A program made the position numbers and the translations under genes. From NCBI GenBank assembly GCA_030837935.1, contig JAUQXU010000146.1, forward strand, positions 1 through 7,084: a DNA stretch of 7,084 bases. Reading direction: 5' to 3'. How positions within the stretch are numbered: position 1 is the stretch's first letter; every line of letters starts with the position of its first letter. The notes beneath the pieces are model-generated. The model worked only from the letters and a program-made list of their open reading frames with translations, did no database searches and was not told the DNA's origin. This DNA is from Candidatus Brocadia sp. (GTDB lineage Bacteria > Planctomycetota > Brocadiia > Brocadiales > Brocadiaceae). Below are positions 6,119-7,084 of the stretch, piece by piece.

Positions 6119-6790
6119 ATGACAGCCAAAATAAAATGCTACGCAAGACAATCTACGATACATGGGAAAAGCCGCGTACTTTTGTCTATAATTTTCTTTC
6201 TCCTTGTGACTTGTGGCGTTTACTGTACGAGCCTCAGGCGTTTTGCATACGAGGGGTTCTGGCGGGATGGCTGGCAACATCCGGAACAGGTAATCCGTGC
6301 CCTTGAGATACAGCCCGGACAGCATATCGCTGACCTTGGTTCCGGTAGCGGCTACTTTACCTTCCGCCTGGCGGATGCAGTTGGTCCAGCCGGTATGGTA
6401 TATGCCGTTGATGTTGATCCTGGAATGAATACCTATGTAGAGAAGCATATGAGAAAAAGAGGATACCGGAATATCGAGGTCATTCTGGGTCAGTACCATG
6501 ACCCACTCATTCCGGGAGATGGGGTAGACTTGATATTCACCTGCAATACGTATCATCACTTTAAAGATCGAGTGGCCTATTTTACTCAAGCCCAAAGATA
6601 CCTCCGGCCAGGTGGTCGCATTGCTATCATTGACTTCAATGGCAAAGGGTGGTTTCAAAAGATTTTGCCACACTTCACGGCAAGCGAGGTGATAAAAAAG
6701 GAATTAGCGGCAGCCGGCTATCACCTTCAACACGAATTCGGCTTTTTATCAAGGCAACATTTCCTGGTATTTTCCCTTGAGAATGAATAA
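6119..6790 (+). CDS. Membrane-anchored class I SAM-dependent methyltransferase
   Basis: The 223-residue product has a basic N-terminus, one hydrophobic segment at about 19-36, then a complete class I methyltransferase fold. Motif I is HIADLGSGSGYFTFRLA (69-85), the SAM-binding glycine loop. VYAVDVD (94-100) supplies the acidic residue that normally holds the ribose hydroxyls. GVDLIFTCNTYHHF (135-148) is the motif IV region, and YLRPGGRIAIIDF (161-173) is the usual strand before the substrate half. The domain resembles UbiE/arsenite-methyltransferase-like proteins; the substrate is unknown. The hydrophobic stretch could be an anchor or a signal sequence. Cys32 and Cys36 lie near it but fit the lipobox poorly. 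The start ATG has no clear ribosome site, and no alternative ATG precedes the membrane segment. The gene is flanked by its own spacers, so it is probably monocistronic. The family is confident; the role is not. Confidence 0.85.
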   Translation: MTAKIKCYARQSTIHGKSRVLLSIIFFLLVTCGVYCTSLRRFAYEGFWRDGWQHPEQVIRALEIQPGQHIADLGSGSGYFTFRLADAVGPAGMVYAVDVDPGMNTYVEKHMRKRGYRNIEVILGQYHDPLIPGDGVDLIFTCNTYHHFKDRVAYFTQAQRYLRPGGRIAIIDFNGKGWFQKILPHFTASEVIKKELAAAGYHLQHEFGFLSRQHFLVFSLENE

Positions 6791-6864
6791 TCTGAATCTT
6801 TTGGCATTCATGGGCTTTTCACTTTTACAGACATAATCCCCTTTGATACAGGAGCTCTTCTCCC

Positions 6865-6893
6865 TTGTAAACATGGACATTTCATGGTATCTT
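6865..6893 (+). promoter_or_regulatory. Possible promoter for the pirin-family gene
   Basis: TTGTAA at 6865-6870 and TATCTT at 6888-6893 are 17 bases apart, four of six consensus matches in each box. The start of transcription would fall near 6900, just before the ribosome site AAGGAA at 6902-6907, so the leader would be only about 15 bases. This is a weak call. Confidence 0.3.
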
Positions 6894-6915
6894 TAACCAA
6901 AAAGGAAAAATACCT

Positions 6916-7084
6916 ATGATAACAATCAGAAAACCGGAAGATATTTATCAGGCAGCAGGGGATATCCAGGGTGGCGCATTTCACGGCCGCTGGCATTTTT
7001 CTTTTGACGAGTACGACGATCCTGGATATATGCAATTTGGCACTTTACGGGTATTTAATGACGACACCCTTTCTCCGGGTGCTG
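6916..7084 (+). CDS. Pirin-family protein, N-terminal part only (runs off the window)
   Basis: Only the first 56 codons are present. After MITIRKPEDIY the translation reads HGRWHFSFDEYDDPGYMQF followed by GTLRVFNDDTLSPGA, matching the start of the pirin/YhaK cupin fold, where HFSF..Y.DP...FG.LRV.NDD...PG leads into the metal-binding His pair. Those metal ligands lie beyond the edge. Pirins are non-haem iron cupins, and some act as quercetin dioxygenases or as redox-linked regulators. The function of this member is unknown. The start is well supported by AAGGAA at 6902-6907, eight bases before the ATG. The 125 bases before it, after the methyltransferase, contain no convincing terminator. Confidence 0.82.
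   Translation, partial: MITIRKPEDIYQAAGDIQGGAFHGRWHFSFDEYDDPGYMQFGTLRVFNDDTLSPGA

Noticed and set aside
6068..6673. Minus-strand open frame of 201 codons opposite the methyltransferase
   Set aside because: It lies almost wholly antisense to a gene with complete methyltransferase motifs, and its translation shows no recognisable domain. It is a shadow of the coding strand.
1..7084. tRNA, rRNA, CRISPR array or riboswitch
   Set aside because: I saw no cloverleaf, rRNA core motifs, regularly spaced identical repeats or known riboswitch cores on either strand. Small structured RNAs could still escape a reading by eye.

Overview
The window is bacterial DNA of moderate to low GC, with every confident gene on the plus strand. 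The organism cannot be fixed from sequence alone. The mix seen here is a planctomycete-like exopolysaccharide cluster with a long TPR protein, a TehA/SLAC1-type channel, a membrane-anchored methyltransferase and a resident group II intron. That mix would suit an environmental Gram-negative such as an anammox planctomycete (Brocadiales). This is an inference from overall impression, not a demonstrated assignment.

Layout. Positions 1-137 are, on the minus strand, the 5' end (start of domain I) of a group II intron that continues out of the window to the left. Positions 138-484 hold the 5' flank of the intron and the leader of the next operon, with no convincing gene. Positions 485-4606 form a compact three-gene operon with overlapping ends: a GT4 glycosyltransferase, a membrane polyprenyl-phosphate hexose-1-phosphate transferase (WcaJ-like), and an exported protein with a transglutaminase-like domain followed by about nine TPRs. 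Next comes an independently transcribed TDT-family (TehA/SLAC1-like) transporter or channel at 4785-5879, with a near-consensus promoter before it and a perfect 38-bp palindrome after it. An intergenic stretch leads to a membrane-anchored class I SAM methyltransferase at 6119-6790. The window ends inside the first 56 codons of a pirin-family protein.

How the genes work together. The first two operon genes fit the start and extension of a lipid-linked surface polysaccharide: the transferase loads the first sugar phosphate onto undecaprenyl phosphate and the GT4 enzyme adds a later sugar. The TPR protein is translationally coupled to them and probably acts outside the cytoplasmic membrane as a scaffold or assembly factor. 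The transporter, methyltransferase and pirin look like separate transcription units with no obvious shared pathway.

Nothing here is clearly a new defence or mobile system. The points most worth following are the intron inserted beside the polysaccharide operon, the coupled transglutaminase-like/TPR protein with a non-standard third catalytic position, and the membrane-tethered methyltransferase.
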